This document shows positions 22,042 to 34,300 of a stretch of 64,000 bases of DNA, piece by piece. Below the pieces are notes generated by a model. That model was not told the DNA's origin. It saw nothing but the letters and a program-made list of their open reading frames with translations, and did no database searches. The translations under genes were made by a program, and so were the position numbers. The DNA comes from Liolophura sinensis (Eukaryota; Mollusca; Polyplacophora; Chitonida; Chitonidae): contig NC_088296.1 in the NCBI RefSeq assembly GCF_032854445.1, positions 8,466,706 to 8,530,705 of the forward strand. The letters run 5' to 3'. The stretch's first letter is position 1. The number at the start of each line of letters is the position of its first letter.

Positions 22042-24027
22042 CTAAAAGAGTATTGGCAGACGTACAAAACTAGCCAGAAATATTCTTCTTCCTCAATAGC
22101 GTAACAGTCTAAGCTCATTGATAAATGAAACAAAAACGCGCCCAACACTTTTTCAGTGATGGACAGTCGTATACAGTCTTCAAGAGCCATAGAAGTTGTC
22201 TCGAAATAATGTCAATGTCGTTATTTATCTGGTCTATCTAACCCTTTGAAATTATTTCTTTTCGATTATGGATAGTTTCGATAATTTAAATAATGTAAAT
22301 AAAAACATAAAATATTACCTTTGAAAAATACGGAAATGTCAGTATTAATGTCTTTTCTACATGTATCTCATCCAAAACGACAGAATGAGAGTATAGAAAA
22401 ACTACTGCATGGACAAAGCAGAGCACCGACGACAGTGTGAAAGTTGACGAATGATCACACGACACCCGTGAAATAAAGCCTCTTGTTAATTTACATTAGC
22501 GTTTCATTTCAGCTGTTCATGTGAACGCTTAAATAGAAACAAGTTACACGTCCTCCAGCACCATGGTTTAAGCAGGACTGGATAAAAATGCAGTAATATT
22601 AAAGGTATTATTTATCAGATGTCACTGATTTAGAATTACTCAAAATAATGTATTTGTGTTCGATATCAACTAACCTTTTTTATGGAAATTCGTATTTATT
22701 TATATATTTATTTGGCAAGGTGAAGTGCCTGGAATAAAACATCAACCGTTGTCTCACCAACTTCGTAACTTGACGCCGCGGCCGAAACACTGAGAGCTGG
22801 ATCCGAACACTCTACCTCTTTGACCCTGTCTGAGGATATCCTCAAAAGCTAGGATATAAGCATATGCGTATGTAGACATAGATGTGTCATGTTTCGGGCG
22901 TGTCATAAATGGTTTCCTTGCCCTCAAGCCAAAACATGATCATGAAACATGTCTACCCACTTAACGCGAACATATTAAAAATACCCGGAAAATACCACCT
23001 CAAAGACACTACCTACCTTCCACCAACAGCGTCGACAGATTCACCCAAAATGTTATATAAATAACAGAACCTATCATTGTTTGTTGCCCCAGTAATAAAG
23101 GCAATAAGACACAAATGTGTGGTTATATGTTAACTGTGTCTTAAAGTACTTCTGACGCAGAACAACTGTCCAGCTATATGACTTGTCAACGACACGGAGT
23201 CTGGCTTCGGCTGTTTACGCGAATAACCCGGGATGTACGCCATTTTCCTTTCTGATACATGTATATTTTAATGGGACTTGGAAGTTTATGGCATCAAACT
23301 TTTCTGAGTGCCAAAAAATATTGGTTACTGTAAATCTTCAAAGGTTTCAACCACTAAAGCACTTTTTAAGTGGAATTCATGCATACAATTATAATGATAA
23401 ATGACCCCAAAAATAATTCGTTTAAGTCAGTAACGATGCAAGCTTCATAAAACTAAAAAAAACTTTTTCTCTGCACCGAATAGTTCTCATAGAATGTTTC
23501 AAACTATTGGTCAAAGAGGGAGTTAAGCTTGAAGAATTGGGGCAGCGGAAGCAGAAGTTATAATTCATGTGATGCGTGTTGTCTATAACACATCACATCT
23601 TGACCTTGCCAGGAAGTTTTCCGTCATCATTAAACATTCTGTAGGTCATGTTTTATAGATCAAGGCCTCCCAACATTAGAGCCGGATAGGGCCATCCATC
23701 GCCCGGCGTTATCCATAAATCATTTATCGATATGAATAAATCGCCGTCATTTATCGATGTCGCTAATTTATTTATCGATATCGATAAATGAAAGTCATAT
23801 CGATCAATGAATTATTGATATCGAAAATTGATTTCTTTTAAATGTTAATGTGGACCATCACAGTTCACGTGAGAAGATGTAATTTAGATATCTACTTCAT
23901 ACTTATCTGGCTATGACGCACTTAACGGGTTTTAATACGTTAATGACATAAACGTCATGAAAAGCTTTTGAATAACTCAACTGTCTGCTAAGGAACATAC
24001 TCGGGTAAAGTCAAGTGGGTAACAAGG

Positions 24028-24296
24028 GGCCTCCCTAGTTAAGTGAGTTAGCGCGCTAGCAACGTGTGATGACCCAAAAGTCTCTTACCAATGCGGTCAA
24101 TGTGAGTTCAAGTCCAGCTCATGCTGGCTTCCTCTCCGGTCGTAAGTGGGAAGGTCTGTAAGCAACATGCGGATGGTCGTAGGTTTCCCCCGGGCTCTGC
24201 CCGGTTTCCACCCACCATAATGCTGGCCGCCGTCGTATAAGTGAAATATTCTTGAGTACGGCGTAACACAACAATCAAAGAAATAAATAAATGGGT
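24028..24296 (+). mobile_element. Full-length family 1 SINE
   Basis: The head runs from GGGGCCTCCCTAGTTAAGTG through TCAATGTGAGTTCAAGTCCA (B box) to TTGAGTACGGCGTAACACAA and an AAATAAATAAA tail. Imperfect flanking repeats are GGGTAACAA and GGGTGACAA. The mirror site near 8450 in the left arm is empty, so it inserted after duplication. Confidence 0.92.
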
Positions 24297-24831
24297 GACA
24301 ATATTTTTTATGGTCAGAATTGGTTAAAACGCACTTATAAGGAAATAAGCACCCATCTTTTGAGCGTTCCTAGCCCGTGACAAGGTGGGCTGTTACGCCA
24401 TGTCTACTTCCTTATCCTTGCATACAAAAAAAATATATAAAAAAAAACATGTATGTTGGGCTTTTATTGCATTTTTTTTTAAAATTTTACCCGTAGTATA
24501 TTCTACATGAGCACGGCCTGAGGAAAGAAAACCTCACCGCAATGGCTGTTTCTACTTCCGTGCAATTAACACACCTTGCAGGGATACATACAACACACTT
24601 GAAAGTCTCATTTTCACAGAAAACAGCGCATTTTACTGACTTTAATTCTCTAATGGAGACAGAATGCTTGATATCACATCATCAATAAACAAACTTGCAC
24701 TCATTGTTAATGCATCTACACGCACTGGGCAAGTCATTGTCGTCTACGCATGTACATCACCATTGCAATGGAAAGTATGCACCTGAATCGCTCATCGATT
24801 AACAGGCATACACAAGTCATAAAGATACAAC

Positions 24832-24980
24832 CATCGCCTAGTGTCTAAGGCCCCTGTCATTCAATCGCTACGGTCCACAAGAGGGTGTTCAAATCCAGCC
24901 TTCGGCAGTGAATTTGTAGATTCTCCCGGTCGTACTGATCATAGGACCTTGGTGACAATAAACGGTCATTTATGCTCGCT
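24832..24980 (+). mobile_element. tRNA-like SINE fragment (family 3), copy C
   Basis: CGCCTAGTGTCTAAGGCCCC and GGGTGTTCAAATCCAGCC resemble A and B boxes. Same element as at 1890-2035 and 7790-7925, here on plus because the host segment is inverted. Confidence 0.5.
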
Positions 24981-25299
24981 CGACCGATTGCGCTTTCCGA
25001 GTTATGCTGAAAACCGTTTGAATTGTTAGATAAATAACAAGAAAAATGTACACGAATTAAAATTCTGGATATCATCAAAAAACATAACATGCATGTAAAT
25101 TTTTGTCAAAAACGATTAATTATTTGAAAATGAGCCCAATTGCTAATGACCATATTGTTTTGGGATAAATGCATACTGTGATTGGAAGATAACTACAGTT
25201 TAGTGGCGTCGTTATTTAACAAACACAAGAATTTAGGACCCATCGTAAAAGACGACACTAAGTCCAGTCCCAAGCACCATTATCTGCAGACGTTTGGAT

Positions 25300-25985
25300 G
25301 AAAGACAAATGGTCGTGACAGAAATGTGAAGGACCACAAACGACCTTGGAAGGTATTAGACAACAAGTGACTGAAATAATCACGAGAAAAAATGAAAAGT
25401 AGCAGATGGTAATCCGGAGAAAAGAAAAGAGCCCTAAAAGTAATTTAAAGACAACTGACTGTGGAGGTATTCAGAAGAAATAAAAATGGCCATAAGAGTA
25501 TTTAGAAGCCAGACAGAAGAAATAAAAATGAGCGTCATGGACAAGTGATATGTCCTTGGAAGTAAGTAAAAGAAATGCAAACGGAGGTAAAATTAATTTA
25601 CAGAAGGTCGTACAAGTTATTAGAAGAAATACAAATGGCTGTAAAGGTACCTAGAAGAAACACAAAACACTGTTACAGTAATGAGAGGAAATATAAATGT
25701 CCATTACAGTAATGGAAAGAAACAAAATTGCCGTGAAAGTAATAAGAATAAACACAAATGGCAGTAACAGTCATGAGAAGAAACACAAGTGGCCTTGACA
25801 GGAAAAGAAAGTAATGCAAATGGCCTTGAATATAGTGAGAAATAACAGAAATGGCCGTGAAGACACAAAAATTTCCGTGACAGAAATGAGAAGAAACACA
25901 AATGGCCATGGAAGCCAATAACAACAAAACAATGACCTTGGATTACACAAATTAAAATCTGACGTAAATTTTCTAGTACACATCG
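25300..25985 (-). repeat. 31-bp degenerate minisatellite, right-arm copy
   Basis: Reverse complement of the array at 6600-7255, with units such as AGAAGAAACACAAATGGCC. It lies immediately downstream of the gene C stop codon. Confidence 0.88.
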
Positions 25986-26088
25986 CAAATAAATGTCATA
26001 ACAGACTTAAATGTATTATACATTCAACATCTATTGGATATATCTATACTTACATAGAAAAGTTTCAGTCAGACGAAATAGCCTTAGC

Positions 26089-26437
26089 TTATTTACGCTG
26101 TGTGGTCAGAGTTGTGTATAGATCCATATTTGTATTCGATAGGTCAGACGTGTTTACAGAGCTGTAGTGGCTTTCAGCTCCAGTGCTTGCTGGAAATGCA
26201 CAGTAGCTGTTTGGATTGGAGTCAACATGGACGTTTCCTGCTCCCGTATCCTTCGTTGGCACTGTCGGTTCCGGCCGATCTCTGGAGTGCACCTCAACAA
26301 AACACGTACAAACTTTCGGTGGACTCGTGGAATTCTCGTCGCTGTGAACCAGTTCTACCGTTGGGATGTTGAGATTTGAGGCCATACTTTGCAGGGTAGA
26401 TCCTGTGCTTTGTCTTAGTTTAGAACGCCGTTGTTTC
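26089..26437 (-). CDS. Gene C exon 6: cytoplasmic tail
   Basis: Acceptor TTTGTTCAG, phase 2 in, 349 nt to the stop at 26091-26089. Begins KQRRSKLRQSTGS after the membrane helix and ends NMDLYTTLTTQRK. Tyrosines occur in NSYCAF, ESHYSSV and LYTTL. The last fits YxxL but lacks the usual hydrophobic residue two positions before Tyr. It is homologous to the gene A tail at 6123-6453. Confidence 0.88.
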
Positions 26438-29400
26438 CTGAACAAACATAAGACACTTGCAAAATTTGGAAAAGGCGGGTAAATCTTGAAAAATCTGTAG
26501 AAGTAGCTTTATAAGGCTAGATACGCCTCACTAACGAAAGAATTCTTCTACTTTTTTTCAGCAAAAATGTGCTTAAGTTGTGAAAATGAGATGCACTTGA
26601 TATTTCCCACGTTAAAGGAATACAGAATCGACGCTCATTGGCTATCAGTGGAGAGATTCCTGGGTTAAACCTTGGGCTGGAATATATCTGCCATACCTTA
26701 AATTTAGCTTAGTCTAGGCACATCTGGACATGTTTGTCTATCTCTCACAGCAGCCAATCAAAATCGATTCTGTGTATCTTTAAGTTTCCAGAATATATAC
26801 ATTTTGGTTCACTCTCGACTTCTTGTCTTGCGCCATGGTTTCCAGTTTATCAGAAAGCGAGATTGGAGTGTTGGAAGATGCTTACAAACCTTTTTCACGT
26901 GTACAGTAGAATACATTGTTGCGTGCCGCATTCAATTGCACAATACCATGTGCACTGCATCGAACGAATATGTTCATCAAGTTTACATTACTGTCATAGG
27001 TGAGACAGGATTATTGTTTTTCTTTTGATTATCTGCAACAGAGGACCACGAATTACTCTGATCGCTTTGAGTCCCTACTGGATTTCCGTCCAGTCCTGCG
27101 TCTGAAGGTTTGTCAATAACTGCGGATGATCGTAGATTTCCGCCAGGCTTTGCCCGCTTTCCTCCCTCAATATGTCTGATTTCTATTGCCCATGGTCGCA
27201 TACACGACACTATGTTCACCGTTGCAATCACTTACCATATGACAACAATGAGAGCAACAGAAAGAATCGCTGCCAGACAGAGGGCTAGGCCTAATCCCAC
27301 CGACAATCCAATCATCAGTGATTTACAGTCTAAACCTAAAAAGAGAAAGAAGGGTAGTTTACGCACGTTAATGACTCAAACTGTTTGATTGATTTGAGAG
27401 GTTCCTTCAGTACTGTCTAACAAATCTCACCAAACAATATTACTACATATGGCATTGCTGGTTTTGTTAAACGCCGAAGACACCATGTGTGCCAGGTACG
27501 AATAATATTCTGACATCGTCCCTAGGCACAGCATTACCATCACTGTACCAAGCACAGCATAATGGCAACATACCTAGGCACAGCATTACCGTCCCCATAC
27601 CAAAACATAATACATTGACATCGTACCTAGACACAGCATTACCGTCACCGTACCAATACACAGTACACTGACATAATGCCTAGGCACAGCGTTACCGTCA
27701 CTGTACTAAGACACAGTATACTGACATCGTACCTAGCCACAGCATCACTGTCACCGTATCAAGACACATTATACTAACATGGTGCCTAGGCACAGCATTA
27801 CCGTTACCGTACCAATACACAGCACACTGACATAGTACCTAGGCACAGAATTACCCTCAGCGTACCGAGGCACAGTATACAGGCATCGTTCTCAGGCACA
27901 TCATTGCCGTCAGTGTACCAAGACACAATACACTGACACCGTACCTAAGCACAGTATTACCGTCACTGTACTAAGATACATTATACTGACATTGTACCTA
28001 GACACAGTAATAGCAATACCATGCCCAGTCACAATACAATAATACCGTGCCTAAACACAGTATACTGAGACCGTAAAAGGCTCAGTATACCAATACCGCA
28101 TCTAGACAGTGTAATGACGCCGTACTTGGACACAGAATACTGACACCACTCCTCAACAGAGAATGCTGACACTGCACCATGAGACAGTATGTTGACACTG
28201 CACCATGAGACAGTATGTTGACACTGCACCATGAGGCAGTATGTTGACACTGCACCATGAGACAGTATGTTGACAGCGCACCTAGGCACAATATACTGAC
28301 ACTGCATCTACATATATAAGACCGGCAAAGTAACAAACAGAGTTTACAACATAGCATTTAATCACACTCTGCGAACACATTATCCAATGCAATATGCTGT
28401 CATCGAAATAACCGGTTATTTGTATACGCCCCCAGGCGGCATGTACCGTCTAAACTCTACATATGTCAACGTGCGCTTTTAAAGAAATCTTGTTCACCTA
28501 ATGTAATTCGTAGAAAAAAGGTTCTTGGGAAGAGAGAATAACAATAAATCCCAGTTGGCATGTGTAACAGAAAAGCTATAAATGTGTAAATGTAAGCTAT
28601 GCATATTACGCCGAAACTTCGGGTTATGCATGTGTGGTGCTCTCTGGAGAAGTTGACAAGCTCACCCAAAGCCAGGTTTAGCTCCAGCACCTACCAGAGT
28701 TATCTGACCCGGACGGCGCCATCTTGTTCCCGTCTGGTTTTTGGGTTGTCTGTGGCCTATCTTTGAAAGAAACGTAGACAGTGGTAATGTGAAAAGCGCA
28801 AGTATTTATCTCTTAAAGGAGAGATCCAGTTCATGTTCTTGCTAAGACCTGATATATTACATAATATGTTTCGCTACAATTACATAGTGTAGGTGGTTGG
28901 TTTAAATGTTTCCTATTCTGGGGCATAAAGAAAACAGGTAAAGTATGTATGTATATTTGGCTTCACTGGTGTAAACTTGCAACGATTAAAGAACTGCTCT
29001 TGTTATCCGTCTCTTTTACCTGATACATAAGCTACAAGAGGGGATTTAGGTCTACTTTACTTCTTGTTAAGGCTACAGCTAGAAAGAAGAAAGCATCATG
29101 TAATTTCTCTCCTATGGTCTTGAGCCCGATAAAGATCACTTCTGTTCCACCAATATGGTGAGAAAGTCATTGCGTCACGGTTGGGACAGGTTGTCACTGA
29201 AGTGTGGACATATTTTCTTTCTAAGTGTGCATCTCTTGAAACAAATAATACCCCAGGCATGTTTTAGGTCAATGCACTCACCCACTTCTGAACTGTTACG
29301 CTCACGTGACGGTCGGGTAGAGGGTTCTTCCGATTCGTCAGTCACGGGAATGAGGGGGGCAGAATTGTGTCCTAAAGACAACAGTATACAGAGTAAAGCT

Positions 29401-31260
29401 CAAGTTTCGACGAGAGTATGAGAGGAGACATACAGTTTGTTTTAAATTTTAATCGTGTAAGGCTTTATTCTATTCAAGGGCTTCAAAGTAGTCTTTTACG
29501 ACATAGTTAAAGGCTACAGCTTAGAAAATAAAACCAGGGAAAAGGTCTGTGTGGTTGCTCGAAAATGGTGACACGTAACCGATGAAATTTGACCTCATGT
29601 CAATTTACATGCCGTGTATAAAGTACCTTGGTTAGGAATTTATCACAGTTGTTCATGTAACTTCTTAAGTAGTAGCAAATCGTACCCCCCCCCCCCCCAA
29701 ACCAACCCACCTACCCCCACCCACCCCCACCCACCCACATCATAGTACCATGACTGAAGCAGAATCAGGTCAGGGAAAAAGAAATGCGGTGATGTTATTT
29801 GTAATTTATTATAGGTCAGACTGTTGTTTTATCGTCCTAATTAGCAAACAATAACTTGAAAACATTGTTCAATTTTCTGTAGTTATACTTCAGTCATTTT
29901 TCCGTCATCTGTTATAATTAAATTATTTGAAAGGCATTGTAGTTGACCCTGGGGATTCCGATATTCTTGGACCATTGGGTGAAAAACGTCCGTCATTCAA
30001 ATAAAATCTTTATAATGTTTGAATCTCAGGCAAAAAACTATGGATCAGGAAGTCACATGTGAAAGAGGTGTGATTAGTAACCAACTTTATTGGGCTACCA
30101 CCCAGCATCAGTCTACACATAATTAGCCTTCTTTTGGAACCATAGCCCACATCTATCAATCGTCATGAGATTTAAATCAGTAATGGAAACACAGATACAG
30201 TTACATTTTTTTTACCCCAAACCAATGTGCAAACCACAGTTTGGGTCCTTTTCTGTCCTGGGGTAGAGTTTTAACACGCATTTTCCATCGATAACTTAAC
30301 TCTAAGGCTGTTTGATGAATTTGATCATATGGCTATATACAACAGACTCACTTCATTGTGTGACCTTTAGTATCACAGAGGTCACACCACTTACACAACT
30401 GCTGAACATGAAACCAACCAGATTGTCATTTTTTCTATTACTCTTCCACTCTAAATGATCTTTTTATGACACTTCTCTCAAACGCCCATGTTATAATGAT
30501 TGTGACAAAAATAGAAACCTACAATTTTGGATATGTCACATGACACGGCCGGACTTTTTCTACCTTCAACGATGAAAAAATTCGAACTGGAGACTCCCCT
30601 GTTAAAATACAGACTTTGGTATACCAGTCATTATTGCACACTGGAATATGAGTGGGCTAAACTCGTCAGTAACAAGCCAATCAGAAGTCACTTGGGTTGT
30701 CATTCAAGCATCGTTTGCTTTAAGTAATATCACTAAAATATTTTTCTCATCGTTAAAAAGAGGTATAGGTGTGATGCAATATGCACACTACGATGTATGT
30801 CTTATATAAATACCTAATTATTTTGAGTATAATTTGTTGTTGCAACTTTGTATGTTGTCAACCAAGTCCACGTATAGTTATGGAATCACAAATGTTGTCT
30901 CTAAGCTATATTTCATTATCAACTAGTTTTCATCAAAAAAATGTTAACAGATATCAAAATGCTTAGATTGTTACTTCACGAATACAGTAAGCAAAGATTT
31001 GGAGTGTGTCTCGCATTAAGATGACGACGTGACAATAGAACTTACCGAGGCACTGTCCTGTTGACGAACGCTCCGCCCCACTCAAACATTCACATCGTGT
31101 TGAAACCGTGTAGTTGTCTTTTGATGAAGGTTTACCTCTCGCCGTACAAGTAGTATTTGCAGGGCAATCACTTACACGTCGGCCACACATTCCTGTTGGC
31201 AGAAATTGAGAGAAAGTTGAGATGACATTTTTTGGGTCCAATTTAACTTTCAAATTAGTG

Positions 31261-31320
<60 letters not shown>

Positions 31321-34300
31321 GTTACAATAAATGGCTGCAGCTAACTCGTATATACAAATACTTCAGACGTGAATTACACTACAGTCCTTAACTTGACTTT
31401 CCGTCGTTGTCCATTCGGCCCTGGAATGTTCCAGCCCTGTTTCTAGACCTCCGTTTCCTCTTTCCTGGCGCAGTTTGTTGATCTCCCCCAACCATAACAC
31501 GGCTGATTCCTCCGACTCGTCTTTTGAAGGGAAGTTGATACTCTTCTGGTATCGTGACCACAAATCCTCCAGGAAGCAATGAATATATACACGATAATCA
31601 CAGTTCACAAACAGCAGAATGTCTGCCAACAATCATCGGTAGTCCTGGTCCGGCTAATCCGAATTTCACCTGTTTTCCCCAGCAAAGGTATTAATGATTT
31701 CTTCTAAATAAAGGTATTAACGATTTTTTTAAATACAGGTGATGTATCGCCCGTAACTCCATCAAAAACACCGTATAACTCTCTACATATCACTGTTGTA
31801 TCACTGACAAATATCACTGACTCTCTCTAAACCTACAAATCTGCTGCCTTATATATTGTCATCGAAACTTCGAGAGAAAACAAAGAAAAACATAAACAAG
31901 GTCATTTTCCAGAAGCATCGTTCAGTTGAAGCTGATTGGCTAAAAATTTACAAGATTTTTTTTTCTTTATCTGGACTACCCGGCTGCGACTGAAATGAAA
32001 ACATCACGTGACTAAGCCTTGCTAGGAAATATACAGCTATAAACATATACTTTACTGTTACATGACATATCCCCCTTTAAGGGAAAGTCATTGTGCTCAA
32101 ATTGCATTTATCTTTATAACAATTTTAACACTTTACCTAAAGGATAATTTGAAAATTCACCCGCAGCAAGATAATTCTTTCCTGAAATATGTACATTGTC
32201 AAGAGAATGTCAAGGTGGTTGTTGTCTGTGTTAACACTTACTTTATGAAGACCATTAAAAATGTACGCTACAAAATGTTGCACACCTAGTATAAGGCCAA
32301 GTGCCTCCTTCCCCATGGAAGCGTAATTTTTGTGATGCTTGTTTAACTTCTTGGGGCAGTAACTAACAGACTTTTCTGCTCCATTATCATGTTCTTGTAA
32401 CAGCACAGCTCTCATCCCAATGTCACTGGAATCCACAGTAAGTTTAATGGGCTTGTCAAAGTCCGTCGCTTGAAGGACATGTTCATTTGATAAAACGGCT
32501 AAACATAACATACGCCTAAAGCTCTGAGGATCTCTTTCTTGGTTGTAGGCACTGGTAGGTCCACTGGCTTTTATTTTTGCCTCCCGAGGTACGACTTCTC
32601 CATCTCCAATCACGTGACCAAGGCGAACTCACTCTTCTTCAAATTGATGACCAGTTGATGTTATTAAAATCGTGCAAAGAGTTGATTCATGTGACGGAGG
32701 TGGTTTTCCCACGAATGGCTGAAGACGATGATGTCACCAATGTAGGCAGTTGCAAAGTCTAGCCCATTTGTCACGTGATTGGCCAGTCGCTGATAAGTAA
32801 CTGGGGCGTTTTTCATCCCAACAAGCATGACTCGGAACTGATAAAAACTGTCTTTCTTTGGTTTTGTCCGTCAGTGGTACTTACCAATACCTTTTTTAAG
32901 AAATCTATTCTGCTGACAGTTTTAGCTTTCCCAATATTGTCAATAGAATTCTCTATGCGTGAAATGGGGTATGAGTCATCCTTGGTTACGGTAATCAACG
33001 CACAGCCTGATTGAGCCACCTGGTTTGGGAAAAAGCACAATCGGAGAACACCATTTACTCTGACTTGGTTCAGTGATGCTATTCTCTATCATGTATTCAA
33101 TTTCATGTTTTACCATCTGGACCTTCGTAGGACTAAGCCGGTATGGCTGCTACTTGATGGTGATGACCTGACATCCAGGTCATAGGTTGTTGCCTTGGTA
33201 CATCCTGGTACATCTGAACACAGGGTCAGATATTGGTTCAGCAACTGGCCAACATCTTCTCTCTGGCTTTTAGGCAATTGATTCAGAATTCAATCGAGAT
33301 TCTCCAGAACCGAGAAGTTTTCTAACTTTGGATTCAAAAGGGCCACTTGATTGGTGCCTAAATCACAAGTGTTTTGTTCTTCATGGTTATCAGGTTGAGC
33401 TTCCGTAAGTTAACTATGACCATTGGCTGGTCCAATCTTTCATGGTATTCTTTTAACATGTTAATGTGGCAGGGCCCCTTGCCTTCTATCCGAGCAGAGG
33501 TACTGATGACGTAATATACCTCATTGGCCCCTGGGGATGAGGTAAAAGGTACCAGAAGAGTATCAACTTCCCCTGTTTTGCAGCTCATGGCCTATCTCAC
33601 AGGCCGATATTCACGTCTCGCGGAACTTGTAGACATAATTAAGTACACTGGTTTCCTCTGTGGCACCGATTATTCGTTCTTTTATCATACCGAGGGGACC
33701 TCTCCCTTCGTAACCATACACCAGCTGAAAGGTCCTAAAACCCGTAGATGCATCTGGAGCGTTTCTGGTAGCAAAGAGCACGAAGGGAATTCCTTTGTCC
33801 TAGTCTCCCTGGTATTCAAGACAATAGGCTCCCAGAGCATTCTTGAGTGTTTGGTGGTACCGTTCCAAGGCTTCCTGAGACTGCGGATGGTAAGCAGTGC
33901 ACTTCAGCTGTTTCACACCCAGGTCGTGCATGACTTCTTGGAAGATACCTGACATGAAATTTGATCCCTGGCCCATTTGCAGTTCTTTGGGTAAGCCGTA
34001 TCTCGTGATGTACCTGACAAGAAATTTGAAACCCCTTGTCCGTTTGCAGTTCCTTGGGGAAGCCATGCCCCGTGATGAACTGGATGAAGGCATCTAGAAC
34101 TTGCGGCGTTGTTATCTGGTTGAGCGGTATCGCCTCCGGAAATCCGGTGGTTATATCCATAATGGTCAGCAGATATATGTAACCTGATTTGTTTCTATGT
34201 ACCGGCCGAACGTAATCCACTAAAACTCGGCTTAATGGCTTTTCATTGGCCGGAATGGGTATAAGTAGAGCCGGCTCGGCTGGGCCTTTCCGGTCATTTC

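Larger units (their letters stand above)
22380..25260 (-). repeat. Segmental copy C
   Basis: Reverse-complement counterpart of copy B (7258-11080) and copy A (1545-4640). Near 22480-22380 it has just one 81-bp unit. It includes an ATCGATATCGAT stretch at 23720-23840 and a SINE-like block at 24832-24980, and is interrupted by a SINE at 24028-24296. No coding exon was recognised. Confidence 0.8.
20590..28680 (-). repeat. Right arm of large inverted duplication
   Basis: Mirror of 1-13130. It holds the TM and tail exons of gene C, segment copy C, the broken EGF exon D and two minisatellites. It lacks the extra segment A, the 81-bp expansion and the SINE at 12362, and has its own SINE at 24028. 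Identity to the left arm fades beyond 28680 only because the window begins at position 1, so the true outer end is unknown. Confidence 0.88.

Noticed and set aside
26167-26379. Plus-strand frames opposite gene C's tail exon
   Set aside because: Shadows of the conserved minus-strand coding exon. The minus frame is the one preserved in gene A.
31363-31632. 89-codon minus frame reading INFPSKDESEESAVLWLGEI
   Set aside because: The opposite strand carries a recognisable fragment of a retrotransposon integrase end, so the minus frame is probably a shadow.
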